NCBI RefSeq assembly: GCF_005377625.1
Contig: NZ_CP040098.1
Coordinates: 1,357,501-1,421,500, forward strand
Length of the DNA: 64,000 nt
Direction: 5' to 3'
Source: Desulfoglaeba alkanexedens ALDC
Lineage (GTDB): Bacteria; Desulfobacterota; Syntrophobacteria; Syntrophobacterales; DSM-9756
Shown here in pieces: positions 1 to 12,434 of the stretch (its first letter is position 1; each line of letters opens with the position of its first letter). The notes beneath the pieces are model-generated. The model was not told the DNA's origin. It made no database searches and saw only the letters and a program-made list of their open reading frames with translations. The position numbers were made by a program, and so were the translations under genes.

Positions 1-532
1 AGTCATAGGCCTGCAGCAGCATGTAGTTGAACTCAATGAAATTCAACCCGCTTTCCAGCCGCGCCTTGTAGCTTTCCGCCGCGAGCATGCGGTTGACGCT
101 GAAGTAGCGCCCGATCTCCCGCAAGAACTCGATGTAGCGCAGTTCGAGCAGCCAATCCGCATTGTTCAAGATCAAAGCCTTGCCGCCGGAAAAATCGATG
201 AAGCGCGAAAGCTGGCTTCCGATGGCTTCCACGTTGGAACGAATCGTTTGAAGATCAAGAAGCTGACGCATCTCGGTTTTGCCACTGGGATCGCCCACCA
301 TTCCCGTTCCGCCACCCACGAGCGCGACGGGCCGGTGGCCGTGTTTCTGCATGTGAACCAATGCCAAGATGGGCAGGAGATGCCCCACATGCAGGCTGTC
401 CGCCGTCGGGTCAAAGCCCACATAGCAGGTGGCCCCTGCGTCGAGGTAACTCCGCAGGCCGACTTCGTCCGTGAGTTGAGCGACAAACCCCCGATCCATC
501 AAGACATCGAGCACGCTTCTGACGTTAGGCAC
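1..532 (-). CDS. tyrS: Tyrosyl-tRNA synthetase, N-terminal part (3' end beyond the window)
   Basis: This class I aminoacyl-tRNA synthetase charges tRNA-Tyr with tyrosine in the cytoplasm. About 177 residues are visible. They contain the nucleotide-binding HIGH-type signature (FDPTADSLHVGHLLPIL) and the GGGTGMVGDPSGK stretch typical of TyrS. I chose the GTG at 532 because GGGAGG lies just upstream and the family N-terminus fits; an in-frame ATG further in would remove conserved residues. The gene follows rny by about 66 bases on the same strand, so co-transcription is likely. The C-terminal KMSKS and S4-type RNA-binding regions lie outside the window. Confidence 0.93.
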   Translation of the reverse strand, partial: MPNVRSVLDVLMDRGFVAQLTDEVGLRSYLDAGATCYVGFDPTADSLHVGHLLPILALVHMQKHGHRPVALVGGGTGMVGDPSGKTEMRQLLDLQTIRSNVEAIGSQLSRFIDFSGGKALILNNADWLLELRYIEFLREIGRYFSVNRMLAAESYKARLESGLNFIEFNYMLLQAYD

Positions 533-598
533 CCGTTCCCTCCCATTCGAATTTCCGGTGCAGCGCGCCGTAGCCGCTTCACCCGTCACGGTCCGGTT

Positions 599-2161
599 CT
601 ATTTCGCGTATTCGACCGCCCGCGTTTCCCGGATAACCGTCACCTTGATCTGCCCGGGATAGCTCAGTTCCGCTTCGATTTTCTTCGCAATGTCCCGGCT
701 CAGAAGGACAATATCCGCATCGCTGATCTTCTCGCTTTCCACGATGATCCGCAATTCCCTTCCCGCCTGTATGGCATAGGCTTTGCCCACACCGGGAAAT
801 GACGCGGCGATGTTTTCCAGATTCTCCAGGCGGCGGACATAGGATTCCAACAGCTCCTTGCGCGCCCCTGGACGAGCACCCGACAGGGCATCGGCCGCCT
901 GCACGAGGATGGCGAGCACGTCCTCCGCCGGAACATCCTCATGGTGGGCCGCAATGGCATGGACGACACGGGGCGGCTCGCCGTATTTTTTCGCCAGATC
1001 GGCTCCGATGAGCGAATGGGGGCCTTCCACCTCGTGGTCCACGGCTTTGCCGATGTCATGGAGCAATCCTGCCCGCTTGGCCTGTTTTTCGTTCAGTCCC
1101 AACTCGGCCGCCATGACACCGCACAGGAAGGCAACCTCTCGGGAATGTTGAAGCACGTTCTGGCCGTAACTGGTTCGGTATTTCAGTTTTCCCAAGAGCT
1201 TGATCAATTCCATGTGGATGCCGTGAACGCCGACGTCGAAAGCGGCCTGCTCGCCTGCATCCCGGATGCTGGTTTCGATCTCCTCGCTCACCTTTTCTAC
1301 AATCTCCTCGATCCGCGCCGGGTGAATCCGGCCGTCGGCAATGAGCCGCTCCAAAGATTGGCGCGCGACCTCCCGGCGAACGGGATTGAAGCCCGAAAGA
1401 ATGACCGCCTCTGGCGTGTCGTCGATGATGAGGTCAACCCCGGTACTGGCTTCAAGCGCCCGGATGTTACGGCCCTCGCGCCCGATGATCCGCCCCTTCA
1501 TCTCGTCGCTGGGGAGGTTCACCACCGATACGGTTTTTTCCGTCACGTAGTCTCCAGCATAGCGCTGGATGGCGAGCGCGATGATCTCCTTGGCCTTCTT
1601 GTCAGCCATCTCCCTCGTCTCCGTCTCGATGCGCTTGAGAAGCATGGCCGCATCGTGGCGGGCCTCGTTCTCGATGGACCGCACCAGCATATCCTTCGCC
1701 TCTTGAGCCGAAATGCCGGAAAGGGATTCCAAACGCTGCCGCTGTTCTTCAAACAGCGACTGCACCTGCCGGTCCCTTTCCTCCAGTTCGCTTTCCCGCT
1801 GCTGAATCGCCCGTTCCCGCTTACTCAGGGCGCCCTCCCTCTTATCGAGAGCTTCCGACTTCTTCTCCAGGTTCTCCTCTTTCTGCAAAAGCCTGCGCTC
1901 GAGGTTCTGGAGCTCCTTCCGGGTTTCCTTGCTCTCCTTTTCGAATTCGGCCTTCATCTGAAAGATGCTGTCCTTCGCCTGAAGGATCGCCTCTTTCTTG
2001 ATCGTCTCGGCCTCTTTGCGGGCTTCATTGAGCACGTCGACCGCCGCCGCCTGCTCCTGCCCCGCTCGCCTGCGGGTCCAGAACCGAAGGCCCACAATGC
2101 CCAGCGCAGCGCCGCCCGCCAGCGCGAGCAAGGTCAACATCACCACTGCCAGCGTATTCAT
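599..2161 (-). CDS. rny: Ribonuclease Y
   Basis: RNase Y is a membrane-anchored endoribonuclease that starts mRNA decay. The 520-residue protein has the full family layout. There is an N-terminal membrane helix (about residues 3-26), a long charged coiled coil (about 40-200), a KH RNA-binding domain with [15 protein letters not shown], and an HD metal-dependent phosphohydrolase domain with the [12 protein letters not shown] motif followed by an AAHHED pair. Length matches the usual 510-520 residues. It lies between the 6S RNA gene and tyrS on the same strand. Confidence 0.96.
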   Translation of the reverse strand: MNTLAVVMLTLLALAGGAALGIVGLRFWTRRRAGQEQAAAVDVLNEARKEAETIKKEAILQAKDSIFQMKAEFEKESKETRKELQNLERRLLQKEENLEKKSEALDKREGALSKRERAIQQRESELEERDRQVQSLFEEQRQRLESLSGISAQEAKDMLVRSIENEARHDAAMLLKRIETETREMADKKAKEIIALAIQRYAGDYVTEKTVSVVNLPSDEMKGRIIGREGRNIRALEASTGVDLIIDDTPEAVILSGFNPVRREVARQSLERLIADGRIHPARIEEIVEKVSEEIETSIRDAGEQAAFDVGVHGIHMELIKLLGKLKYRTSYGQNVLQHSREVAFLCGVMAAELGLNEKQAKRAGLLHDIGKAVDHEVEGPHSLIGADLAKKYGEPPRVVHAIAAHHEDVPAEDVLAILVQAADALSGARPGARKELLESYVRRLENLENIAASFPGVGKAYAIQAGRELRIIVESEKISDADIVLLSRDIAKKIEAELSYPGQIKVTVIRETRAVEYAK

Positions 2162-2422
2162 CCTTCCTCAATCCTTTCTTCAGCGGCTTCTCTGCATGAG
2201 GCAGGGAAACGGCGCTCGCCGGGACTGAAAACACCCTGAACGCCTTTGCCGCACCAATCCGGTACGTTCCGGGGGAGGGGGTTACACCGACCCGTTCATC
2301 CTTTGCTTAAACGGGATAAACCTCGCGAGATCAACGACTCACCGATGGCGTGCGACGGAATGTGCAGCTTTGGGGAAGGAAGAGAGCCTGTATCCACGAT
2401 GGCGCACACAGGCCTCACCGTG

Positions 2423-2445
2423 CAGGAAAGGAGGAGGCTTTCCTG
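2423..2445 (-). terminator. Perfect hairpin just after the 6S RNA
   Basis: CAGGAAAG and CTTTCCTG form an 8-bp perfect stem with a 7-base loop, about 11 bases beyond the 6S 3' end. There is no T tract, so it may be a processing or stabilising structure rather than a true intrinsic terminator. Confidence 0.35.
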
Positions 2446-2455
2446 AATGAGGGCA

Positions 2456-2628
2456 GCCCCCGCATTGTGCCGTGTCGGCAGTCGGTCTTGAACCGATTCA
2501 GCTAAGTGGGCGTCTCGTAGTTCCCTCAGGCGCTTCGGACAACCGACGCGCACACCGGAACCAGCGGAAACTCCCTTCTTTTTTGTGTTGGCTCAGGACG
2601 CTCTGTCGATCACGAACACCGCAGGGGC
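2456..2628 (-). ncRNA. ssrS: 6S RNA (ssrS), regulator of sigma-70 RNA polymerase
   Basis: Read on the minus strand, the first part contains TGTTCGTGATCGAC followed by GTCCTGAGCC, matching the conserved 5' strand of 6S RNA (E. coli has TGTTCGCAAGC and CCCCTGAGCC). The ends can pair: GCCCCTGCG at the 5' end with TGCGGGGGC at the 3' end, closing a molecule of about 173 nt with a large internal bubble. A gene next to rny in a deltaproteobacterium is a plausible position. 6S RNA mimics an open promoter and sequesters the sigma-70 holoenzyme. Exact ends are estimated from the closing stem. Confidence 0.8.
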
Positions 2629-3005
2629 AACCCTACCAGGTGTTATTTAAGTTCAACTCTCCCGGGCAGCGAGCCACCAATCCCTCACCGCCCATGGCAT
2701 TTGCGGCAATAGGCACGCTCTGTTTTCCGTCTCTGGCCGTGCTCTTGACGACTCATATTTCCACGGTTCGTGAGTCCCAGGCGGAATCGCCCCGCTTCGA
2801 ACCGCTGGCAGATTGGGAACGCGATGCTGATTGCCCGAGGGAACCTCCTGCCCTTCATGCCGGCCCCGGTACAGGTTCCTTCGCTTCTCCTCATTTGGGA
2901 TCCTAAAGCTGGGCACCCGGCGGCCCTGATCGCCTATCAGGCGTTTCATTTCGCCATCGTCGATACAACCCGCCAGAATCACACGCCTTTTCCCTTCGCA
3001 AATCC
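2629..3005. other. Intergenic stretch with no recognisable gene
   Basis: About 375 bases between the promoter downstream of glmS and the 6S gene. Short open frames exist on both strands, but none has a convincing ribosome-binding site, composition or family resemblance. zapA, which often precedes 6S RNA, was looked for and not found. A weak TTGAAC element lies about 20 bases before the 6S 5' end and could be its proximal promoter. Confidence 0.5.
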
Positions 3006-3035
3006 ATTCTATTCAAAAAGCCCAAAGCAAGTCAA
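3006..3035 (-). promoter_or_regulatory. Sigma-70 promoter directed toward the 6S RNA and rny
   Basis: On the minus strand TTGACT and TAGAAT are separated by 18 bases, just after the glmS stop. It points toward the 6S gene about 370 bases away, so it may drive a long 6S precursor and possibly rny-tyrS. Confidence 0.55.
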
Positions 3036-3059
3036 GTTGATTTATCTCCGACCGCGGGC

Positions 3060-4892
<1,833 letters not shown>

Positions 4893-4946
4893 CTTTTCCT
4901 CCCCTTGTCGATCCAAGAAACCACCGCTAAATCAGCGACCGGACCT

Positions 4947-4975
4947 AATGCACGATAAACCCTGGAGTTCGTCAA
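4947..4975 (-). promoter_or_regulatory. Putative glmS promoter
   Basis: On the minus strand TTGACG and TGCATT are separated by 17 bases, about 55 bases before the glmS start and after the atp terminator. The -35 is good and the -10 weak. No glmS ribozyme or riboswitch was recognised in the short leader. Confidence 0.45.
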
Positions 4976-5052
4976 CCCCAAAGTCCCTATGCCGTCCCCC
5001 GCAGCATCCACCCTCCCGCTCAAACGCGCCCGCGGAAATCGGCGGCTCAGCG

Positions 5053-5089
5053 CAAAAGAAAAGCCCCTCCCTGAATCCGGGAAGGGCCT
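5053..5089 (-). terminator. Intrinsic terminator of the atp operon
   Basis: On the minus strand GCCCTTCCC and GGGAGGGGC form a stem around a 7-base loop, followed by TTTTCTTTT, about 30 bases after atpC. It separates the atp operon from glmS. Confidence 0.85.
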
Positions 5090-5118
5090 TCCGCATGAAT
5101 GAGGCTGTCTGCTTCCGC

Positions 5119-5535
5119 TTACTGCTGCCGTTCGGCTACCCTGAGGCGAGCGATGGCCCGTTGCAGGGCCGCCTCGGCGCGAGCAAATTCGATCCGGTCC
5201 TTGGCTTCCCTCAACCGCCGTTCCGCACGCTCTTTGGCGGCCTTGGCCCGGATGATGTCGATATCCGTCGCCTCCTCAGCCGCCGTGGCCAGCACGGTCA
5301 CCCGGTGAGGAAGAACCTCGGCGTATCCGCCCATAATGGCCACGTACCGCTGGCTGGCGCCCACTCGAAAGCGCAGCTCCCCCACCTTCAACTTGGTCAA
5401 GAACGGGATGTGATTCTGAAGCACCCCGAATTCGCCCATCTCGCCGGGAGCCACCACGATATCGACCGACTCGCTCACCACCATCCGCTCGGGCGTCACG
5501 ATCTCCAGAAGCAATTTCTCAGTCTTTTCCGACAT
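5119..5535 (-). CDS. atpC: F-type ATP synthase epsilon subunit
   Basis: The epsilon subunit is part of the central rotor stalk and modulates ATPase activity. The 138-residue protein begins with the beta-sandwich domain (LLLEIVTPERMVVSESVDIVVAPGE and GEFGVLQNHIPFLTKLKVG). It ends with an alpha-helical hairpin rich in Ala, Arg and Glu (about residues 90-138). Length is typical. It is the last gene of the atp operon, 20 bases after atpD, and is followed by an intrinsic terminator. Confidence 0.95.
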   Translation of the reverse strand: MSEKTEKLLLEIVTPERMVVSESVDIVVAPGEMGEFGVLQNHIPFLTKLKVGELRFRVGASQRYVAIMGGYAEVLPHRVTVLATAAEEATDIDIIRAKAAKERAERRLREAKDRIEFARAEAALQRAIARLRVAERQQ

Positions 5536-5555
5536 AGTTACACCATCTCTCCTGC

Positions 5556-7004
<1,449 letters not shown>

Positions 7005-7015
7005 CTATCTCCCCA

Positions 7016-7891
7016 TCATTTCTTCAGTGCCTCGGCACCACCCACGATGTCCATCAGTTCCTTCGTGATGGCCGCCTGCCTCGCCTTGTTATACGTAAGC
7101 GTCAAGTCCTTCACCAACTCCTTGCAGTTGTTGGTGGCGTTTTCCATGGCCGTCATTCGTGCCGCATGTTCGCTCACCGCCGTCAGGTAGTAGCAATCCA
7201 GCAGCTGGTTGTACACGTAATTGGGCAAGAGGTCTGTGAGCAGTTCTTGGTGGGACGGCTCGAAGATGTATTCCCTTCCAGCCAGCTCTTCTTCCTCGGC
7301 CTGTTCCGGCACGATCGGAAGCAGCCTCAACAGGGTCGCCTCCTGTTTTACCATGCTGCGGAAATGGCTGTAGATGACATAGACTTCGTCACACTCACCT
7401 TCTTCAAAAAGCGCAATCAGCTCCCGCCCCAGTTGGAAGGCGTCGTCGTAGTTCGGCTTGTTGAGCAAACCCAGGTAGGAAGCCCGCACCGGGTAACGGC
7501 GCCTGCGCAGGTAGTCGCGCCCCTTCTTGCCCGCGGCAGTGATGGAGACTTCCACTCCTTCATCCCGCTTCTGCTGGAAGAACCGTTCCGCCGTAAAGAT
7601 CAGGTTGTTGTTGAAGCTGCCGCAAAGACCGCGATCGGCCGTCAGGAGCACCAGCTCGACCTTCCTCACCTCTTCGCGAGGGGTCATGAGAGCAAACTCC
7701 CCGTCGGCCTCGACCCCGCCGGCCAACCGCCCGATGACCTCCCGGAACTTGGACGCATAGACCTGGAAGCGCTCCATATTCTCCTGCGCGCCACGAAGTT
7801 TGGCGGCCGCCACCATGTTCATCGCCTTGGTGATCTGCGAGGTCTTCTTGACGGCGTCGATCTTCCGTTTGATATCTCTTAGGGTTGCCAT
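7016..7891 (-). CDS. atpG: F-type ATP synthase gamma subunit
   Basis: The gamma subunit is the rotating coiled-coil shaft linking the c ring to the alpha3beta3 head. The 291-residue protein starts MATLRDIKRKIDAVKKTSQI, the conserved N-terminal helix, and ends with the C-terminal helix partner (ENATNNCKELVKDLTLTYNK ARQAAITKEL). The open frame extends upstream into atpA, but the ATG at 7891 is preceded by GAGAGGGGTG and fits the family N-terminus. Confidence 0.96.
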   Translation of the reverse strand: MATLRDIKRKIDAVKKTSQITKAMNMVAAAKLRGAQENMERFQVYASKFREVIGRLAGGVEADGEFALMTPREEVRKVELVLLTADRGLCGSFNNNLIFTAERFFQQKRDEGVEVSITAAGKKGRDYLRRRRYPVRASYLGLLNKPNYDDAFQLGRELIALFEEGECDEVYVIYSHFRSMVKQEATLLRLLPIVPEQAEEEELAGREYIFEPSHQELLTDLLPNYVYNQLLDCYYLTAVSEHAARMTAMENATNNCKELVKDLTLTYNKARQAAITKELMDIVGGAEALKK

Positions 7892-7931
7892 AACACCCCT
7901 CTCCGAGTCCTTTCCCCAGCGTTTACACCGC

Positions 7932-9452
7932 CTACGCCACTTGGAAGACTTCCGCGAATTCCTTGAGCGCCTCGCCCATCTTCCTGTCAAGCTCTTCGTC
8001 GATCGCGTTCTTTTCGCGCAAGGTCTCGAAGATCTCGGGATGCTTCCGCTCCACGAAGGCGAGCATCTGCTTTTCGTATTCGTCCACCTTGTCCACAGGC
8101 ACCTTGTCCAGATACCCGCGGGTGCCCGAATAAAGCGAAATGATCTGCTTTTCAGCGGACATGGGCCGATACTGCGGCTGCTTGAGAAGTTCCACGAGCC
8201 GCATTCCCCGGTTGAGCTGCGCCTGTGTCGCCTTGTCCAGGTCGCTGCCGAATTTGGCGAAGGCTTCCAGTTCACGGTACTGAGCCAGATCCAGCCGCAG
8301 GCGTCCGGCAACCTGCTTCATGGCCTTGGTCTGCGCCGCACCGCCCACGCGGGAAACCGAAAGGCCCACGTTGATCGCCGGGCGCACGCCGGCGAAGAAG
8401 AGTCCGGGTTCCAGGTAAATCTGGCCGTCGGTGATGGAAATCACATTCGTTGGAATGTACGCCGACACGTCCCCTGCCTGGGTTTCGATGATCGGAAGGG
8501 CCGTGAGGGACCCCCCGCCCAACTCATCGTTCAGCTTGGCCGCCCGTTCGAGAAGTCGGGAATGGTTGTAGAAAATGTCGCCCGGATACGCTTCGCGCGC
8601 CGGCGGCCGGCGAAGAAGGAGCGATACCTGCCGGTAAGCGGCGGCCTGCTTGGAGAGGTCGTCGTAGATGATGAGGGCGTGCCGTCCCCGGTCACGGTAG
8701 TACTCCCCGATGGCACAACCCGCATACGGCGCGATGTACTGCAGCGGAGCGGGATCGCTCGCGCACGCGGCGACCACCACCGTGTAGTCCATGGCTCCGT
8801 GCTTTCGAAGCGTTTCCACAACCTGGGCCACGGTGGACTTTTTCTGGCCTACAGCCACGTAGATGCAGATGATCCCGCTGTCCTTCTGGTTGATGATCGC
8901 ATCCACGGCGATGGCGGTCTTGCCGATCTGACGGTCGCCGATGATGAGTTCGCGCTGCCCCCTGCCCACGGGCGTCATGGCATCAATTGCCTTCAACCCC
9001 GTGTACATCGGTTCCTTCACCGGCTGGCGCGCGATGACGCCCGGTGCAATCCGCTCGATCCGGGCATACTCGGAAGCCTCCACCGGCCCCTTGCCGTCCA
9101 ATGGGTTGCCGACCGGATCGACGATGCGGCCGATGACGGCGTCGCCCACCGGCACTTCGGCAATGCGGCCTGTGCGCTTGACTTCGGACCCTTCCTTGAT
9201 GTGGATGTCCTCTCCCATGATGGCGACACCCACGTTGTCTTCTTCAAGGTTCAGCGCCAGGCCGTAGATAGGTCCGTGATCCGTAGGGAACTCAAGCAAT
9301 TCCATGGACATGCACTTTTCCACGCCAAACACGCGGGCGATTCCGTCGCCGACGGACAGCACACGTCCCGTCTCGCTGAGCTCGACCTTTTTCTCGTAGT
9401 CCTTGATCTGCTCTCTGATGATTTGGCTTATTTCTTCGGCTCTGATTTCCAT
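7932..9452 (-). CDS. atpA: F-type ATP synthase alpha subunit
   Basis: AtpA forms the alpha3beta3 head with AtpD and carries regulatory nucleotide sites. The protein has 506 residues. The P-loop is [13 protein letters not shown]. The conserved [17 protein letters not shown] stretch is present. Its ATG overlaps the atpH stop (TAATG), indicating translational coupling. Length and position are standard. Confidence 0.98.
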   Translation of the reverse strand: MEIRAEEISQIIREQIKDYEKKVELSETGRVLSVGDGIARVFGVEKCMSMELLEFPTDHGPIYGLALNLEEDNVGVAIMGEDIHIKEGSEVKRTGRIAEVPVGDAVIGRIVDPVGNPLDGKGPVEASEYARIERIAPGVIARQPVKEPMYTGLKAIDAMTPVGRGQRELIIGDRQIGKTAIAVDAIINQKDSGIICIYVAVGQKKSTVAQVVETLRKHGAMDYTVVVAACASDPAPLQYIAPYAGCAIGEYYRDRGRHALIIYDDLSKQAAAYRQVSLLLRRPPAREAYPGDIFYNHSRLLERAAKLNDELGGGSLTALPIIETQAGDVSAYIPTNVISITDGQIYLEPGLFFAGVRPAINVGLSVSRVGGAAQTKAMKQVAGRLRLDLAQYRELEAFAKFGSDLDKATQAQLNRGMRLVELLKQPQYRPMSAEKQIISLYSGTRGYLDKVPVDKVDEYEKQMLAFVERKHPEIFETLREKNAIDEELDRKMGEALKEFAEVFQVA

Positions 9453-10003
9453 TAACTCAGCTCACCCCTTTTCAAAGATTCTTTGATGCTCTGCAACTGC
9501 GTCCTCACACTCCCATCAATCACAAGGTCGCCGATACGCGCCACGACCCCGCCGATCAACTCGGGATCCCGGCTGAATTCCACGACGACCGTTTTTCCGG
9601 TGATTTTGGCCAGCGTATCTGCAATGCTTTTCAGGGTTTCGTCCTCGAGCTTCGCCGCCGCCGCCACCTTGGCTCTGGCCACGTTGTTATGAGCGTCCGC
9701 CAGTTTCCGGAAGTATTCCAGAACCTCGCCCATGTAGGCCGCACGATTCCTCTCCACCATCAGCCCCAGAAAGCTCTTCACCGTTTGGCTCAAGCCGGCC
9801 TTGTCCGCAACCGCATTCAGAACCTGTCTTCTTGCATCTTCCGGGTACAGCGGGTTCGTGATGGCATCCTCCAGTGCAGGCATCTCCTTGAGGAGCGTGA
9901 CGAACCCTTCCAACTCCTGCCCGTACTGCTCAACGAGGCCATCCTCCAGGCCGATGTTGAACAGCGCTTTGGCATACCGCTTGGCTATGATCAGGTTTTT
10001 CAC
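9452..10003 (-). CDS. atpH: F-type ATP synthase delta subunit (OSCP)
   Basis: Delta ties the peripheral stalk to the top of the F1 head. The 183-residue product has the family's N-terminal helical domain ([14 protein letters not shown]) and the C-terminal [20 protein letters not shown] motif. It starts with GTG, overlapping the atpF stop as GTGA, and its own stop overlaps the atpA start. Three successive genes are therefore coupled. Confidence 0.95.
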   Translation of the reverse strand: MKNLIIAKRYAKALFNIGLEDGLVEQYGQELEGFVTLLKEMPALEDAITNPLYPEDARRQVLNAVADKAGLSQTVKSFLGLMVERNRAAYMGEVLEYFRKLADAHNNVARAKVAAAAKLEDETLKSIADTLAKITGKTVVVEFSRDPELIGGVVARIGDLVIDGSVRTQLQSIKESLKRGELS

Positions 10004-10578
10004 TTTGCCTCCACCGCCTTCGTCATGAAGTCCTCAACCAACCGCTTTTGGTCCTCACCCCGAATGTTCTTCTTCAACAGCTCTTCCGCCGCCGAGACGG
10101 TAAGCTCGGCGATCTCTTCCTTCAGACTCTCCTTGGCGGACTTGATCTCCTGCTGGATGGCGAACTGCGCCTGCTGGTGAATATATTCCGCCTGCCGCTC
10201 GGCCGCTTCAATGATCTTGCGCCGCTCCGCCTCCCCCTCCTGTATGTACTCTTCCAGGATCCGCTCGGTTTCCTTGTCCAGAACCGCCAGCTTGGACTTG
10301 TATTCCTCGGCCCGCGCCGCGGCCTCCTGCTTCTTCTCCTCCAACTCCTTCAACAGGCGCTGAATGTTTTCCCTCCGGGAGACAAAGAAATTGGTGGCGG
10401 GCTTTTTGAGGAGCTTCACAAGGATAGCCAGCATGACGGCAAAGTTGAGAAGCCTCAGAAAGAAATCCTTCCAGTCGCTTCCGCCTCCCTCGCCTCCGGC
10501 ACTGGCCATGGCGGTTCCGCACGCCAGAACCGCCAACAGCAACGTCGCTACGAAACTTCCAACCCGCTTGGAGATCAT
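10000..10578 (-). CDS. atpF: F-type ATP synthase b subunit
   Basis: This peripheral-stalk subunit anchors F1 to the membrane. The 192-residue protein has a hydrophobic, signal-like N-terminal segment (about residues 8-26), then a second hydrophobic segment (about 40-60, FLRLLNFAVMLAILVKLL), then a long charged coiled coil to the C-terminus. It is paired with the shorter b-type gene immediately upstream, so the stalk is probably a b/b' heterodimer. Overlap with atpH is GTGA. Confidence 0.92.
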   Translation of the reverse strand: MISKRVGSFVATLLLAVLACGTAMASAGGEGGGSDWKDFFLRLLNFAVMLAILVKLLKKPATNFFVSRRENIQRLLKELEEKKQEAAARAEEYKSKLAVLDKETERILEEYIQEGEAERRKIIEAAERQAEYIHQQAQFAIQQEIKSAKESLKEEIAELTVSAAEELLKKNIRGEDQKRLVEDFMTKAVEAK

Positions 10579-10614
10579 CGCCTCGCCTCACTCATTCCGG
10601 CATATTGGATGAAA

Positions 10615-11040
10615 TTACAGCGCCCTCCCCAAGATGCGCTGCGCCAATTCCCTGGAGAACACCTCGATCTGAGCCTGCAGTTCCCGCCTGACCGCACCCA
10701 GCTCCCGTTCAACCTTCTGCCGGACCTGCTGAACCTGGCCGGCGGCTTCCCGGGACGCCCTTCCGATAATATCCTTTTCCGCCTGGTAGGCGGCTTCCTT
10801 CAGCTCCTGGATCTTTTCCCGACCCCTGGATCGGGCTTCGCGAATCCGGTCCTCATACTGGCGGATCGCCTCCTGCACCGCCGCATGCGCCCGGCTGATC
10901 TCCTCGTTCTGCTCGGAAACGAACCGGTTCCGCTGCTCAACCAGTCGTCGTATAGGTCGGTAGAGGATGACGTTCATGAGGAATACAAGGAGCAGGAAAT
11001 TCACCATTTGAATGAGGAGCGTAAGGTTGACCTCGATCAT
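10615..11040 (-). CDS. atpF2: F-type ATP synthase b' subunit (second peripheral-stalk subunit)
   Basis: A 141-residue b-type subunit with one N-terminal membrane helix (MIEVNLTLLIQMVNFLLLVF) and a coiled coil. The ATG at 11040 is chosen over an upstream one because AAAGAGGAAAAGG precedes it and it gives the compact b' form. It is the first gene of the cluster. Genes for F0 subunits a and c are absent from this cluster; in many deltaproteobacteria they lie elsewhere. Confidence 0.88.
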   Translation of the reverse strand: MIEVNLTLLIQMVNFLLLVFLMNVILYRPIRRLVEQRNRFVSEQNEEISRAHAAVQEAIRQYEDRIREARSRGREKIQELKEAAYQAEKDIIGRASREAAGQVQQVRQKVERELGAVRRELQAQIEVFSRELAQRILGRAL

Positions 11041-11191
11041 CGCCTTTTCCTCTTTAACGGATCTTGGGTTCAGCCACTCTCGCCCAACCCGCGGGCCGAA
11101 CGTTCGTCGCATGCATTTACTTGCGGCCCGGGACAGTCACTCTGCGGCCTAACGGGCGGCGTCGCCCGGATTGGCAGGATAGGGCCGTTGC

Positions 11192-11221
11192 TTAGCACAT
11201 CTTCCCGAGGCATGCAAGCAA
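11192..11221 (-). promoter_or_regulatory. Putative atp operon promoter
   Basis: On the minus strand TTGCTT and TGCTAA are separated by 18 bases, preceded by an AT-rich T-tract region that also lies just after rodA. It is about 150 bases before the b' start. No other good promoter was seen in this gap. Confidence 0.4.
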
Positions 11222-11277
11222 AAAAGTAAAAAAAATCACAATGCCCGTTTTCGTTGAGGATACCCGGTTTACGTGTT

Positions 11278-12393
11278 CTATTTGCATTGGAACACGTACC
11301 GCCTCATGCTCACGTTTTCGATCAATCCTATGGCCAGACAGAGGGTGATCAGCGAGGAGCCGCCGTAACTGACGAAGGGGAGCGTGATGCCCACCACGGG
11401 GAACAGCCCGATCACCATGCCGATATTGATGACCATCTGCCACAGAATGAGGGCCGTCATGCCCACCACCAGCAGAGTGCCGAACCGGTCCTTGGACCGG
11501 CGGGCCACCTTCAAGGCACAAAAGACCAACACGCCGAAAAGAGCAAGGAGTAGGAAGCATCCCACAAACCCCCATTCCTCGGCCCACACGGAGAAGATGA
11601 AATCCGTGTGCTTTTCGGGGAGGAAACGCAGCTTGTTCTGTGTACCCTCCAGGAATCCTTTCCCCCAGAGCATCCCCGAACCGATGGCTATCTTGGATTG
11701 CCGGATGTGGTAGCCGGCACCCAGCGGATCCAGCTCCGGCCAAATCAGTATAAGGATCCGCCACTTCTGGTACGGCTTCAGCACATATTGCCAGATGGGC
11801 CACACCATGGGCACAAAGAGGATTACAGCCGAAATCAAGTAACGCAGCCGGATCCCCATAAAGAAAATGACGGTCCCGGCGATCAAAAGGATCGTGACGG
11901 CGGTTCCCAGGTCCGGTTGCGCCAGAACCAGCAGCACCGGCACGGCGGTGACGGCCGCCGCCAGAAGTAGGTGCTTCAGGCTAGGATACGGCGTAACCTC
12001 CTGGGACGAAAGGAGCGTCGCCAGCTGAATGACGATGGCGATCTTCATGAATTCCGAGGGCTGCCATCTGAAACCGCCCACGGCCAGCCAGCTCTGGGCT
12101 CCGTTGATTTCTTTTCCAACAATGAGCACGGCCACGAGCATCAACATCGTGGCCATGTAAATCCAGAGACTCACTTCTTTCAGCCTCTGATAGTCCAGGA
12201 AAAGGGACGCGACGAGCCCCACGAAGCCCAAACCAAGCCATACTACTTGCTTAAAAAACGGGTTTCCCGTGGCATCGGCTTGAATCTGCTGGTAAAGGGC
12301 GCTGTAGAGATTGATAAGGCCCAGCAAGACGATGAAAAAGAAGGCCAACAGCACGCTCCAATCGAAATTTTCGACAAGCCTGCGGTCAATCAT
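11278..12393 (-). CDS. rodA: Rod-shape SEDS peptidoglycan glycosyltransferase RodA
   Basis: RodA is the SEDS-family glycan polymerase that works with PBP2 in side-wall elongation. The 371-residue protein has about ten hydrophobic segments. Family motifs include AIVIQLATLLSS, VLAQPDLGTAVTILLIAG, and the C-terminal GITLPFVSYGGSSL. The ATG at 12393 is preceded by GAGGAGAAAG; upstream in-frame ATGs lack this and would add a non-family extension. It follows mrdA with a 41-base gap and closes the mre/mrd cluster. Confidence 0.95.
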   Translation of the reverse strand: MIDRRLVENFDWSVLLAFFFIVLLGLINLYSALYQQIQADATGNPFFKQVVWLGLGFVGLVASLFLDYQRLKEVSLWIYMATMLMLVAVLIVGKEINGAQSWLAVGGFRWQPSEFMKIAIVIQLATLLSSQEVTPYPSLKHLLLAAAVTAVPVLLVLAQPDLGTAVTILLIAGTVIFFMGIRLRYLISAVILFVPMVWPIWQYVLKPYQKWRILILIWPELDPLGAGYHIRQSKIAIGSGMLWGKGFLEGTQNKLRFLPEKHTDFIFSVWAEEWGFVGCFLLLALFGVLVFCALKVARRSKDRFGTLLVVGMTALILWQMVINIGMVIGLFPVVGITLPFVSYGGSSLITLCLAIGLIENVSMRRYVFQCK

Positions 12394-12434
12394 AATCTTT
12401 CTCCTCATCAGGGCGGCGGAACGTGTACCTGCGC

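Noticed and set aside
941-2239. Long plus-strand open frame opposite rny, and similar long antisense frames opposite atpA, atpD, mrdA, dinG, addA, cbiA, cbiP and ino1
   Set aside because: These are reading-frame shadows of GC-rich genes: their products have no family pattern, no ribosome-binding sites, and the opposite strand carries well-conserved proteins.
2653-2982. 109-residue minus-strand open frame before the 6S RNA as a zapA gene
   Set aside because: Its sequence has none of the ZapA pattern and has no ribosome-binding site, so it is treated as non-coding.
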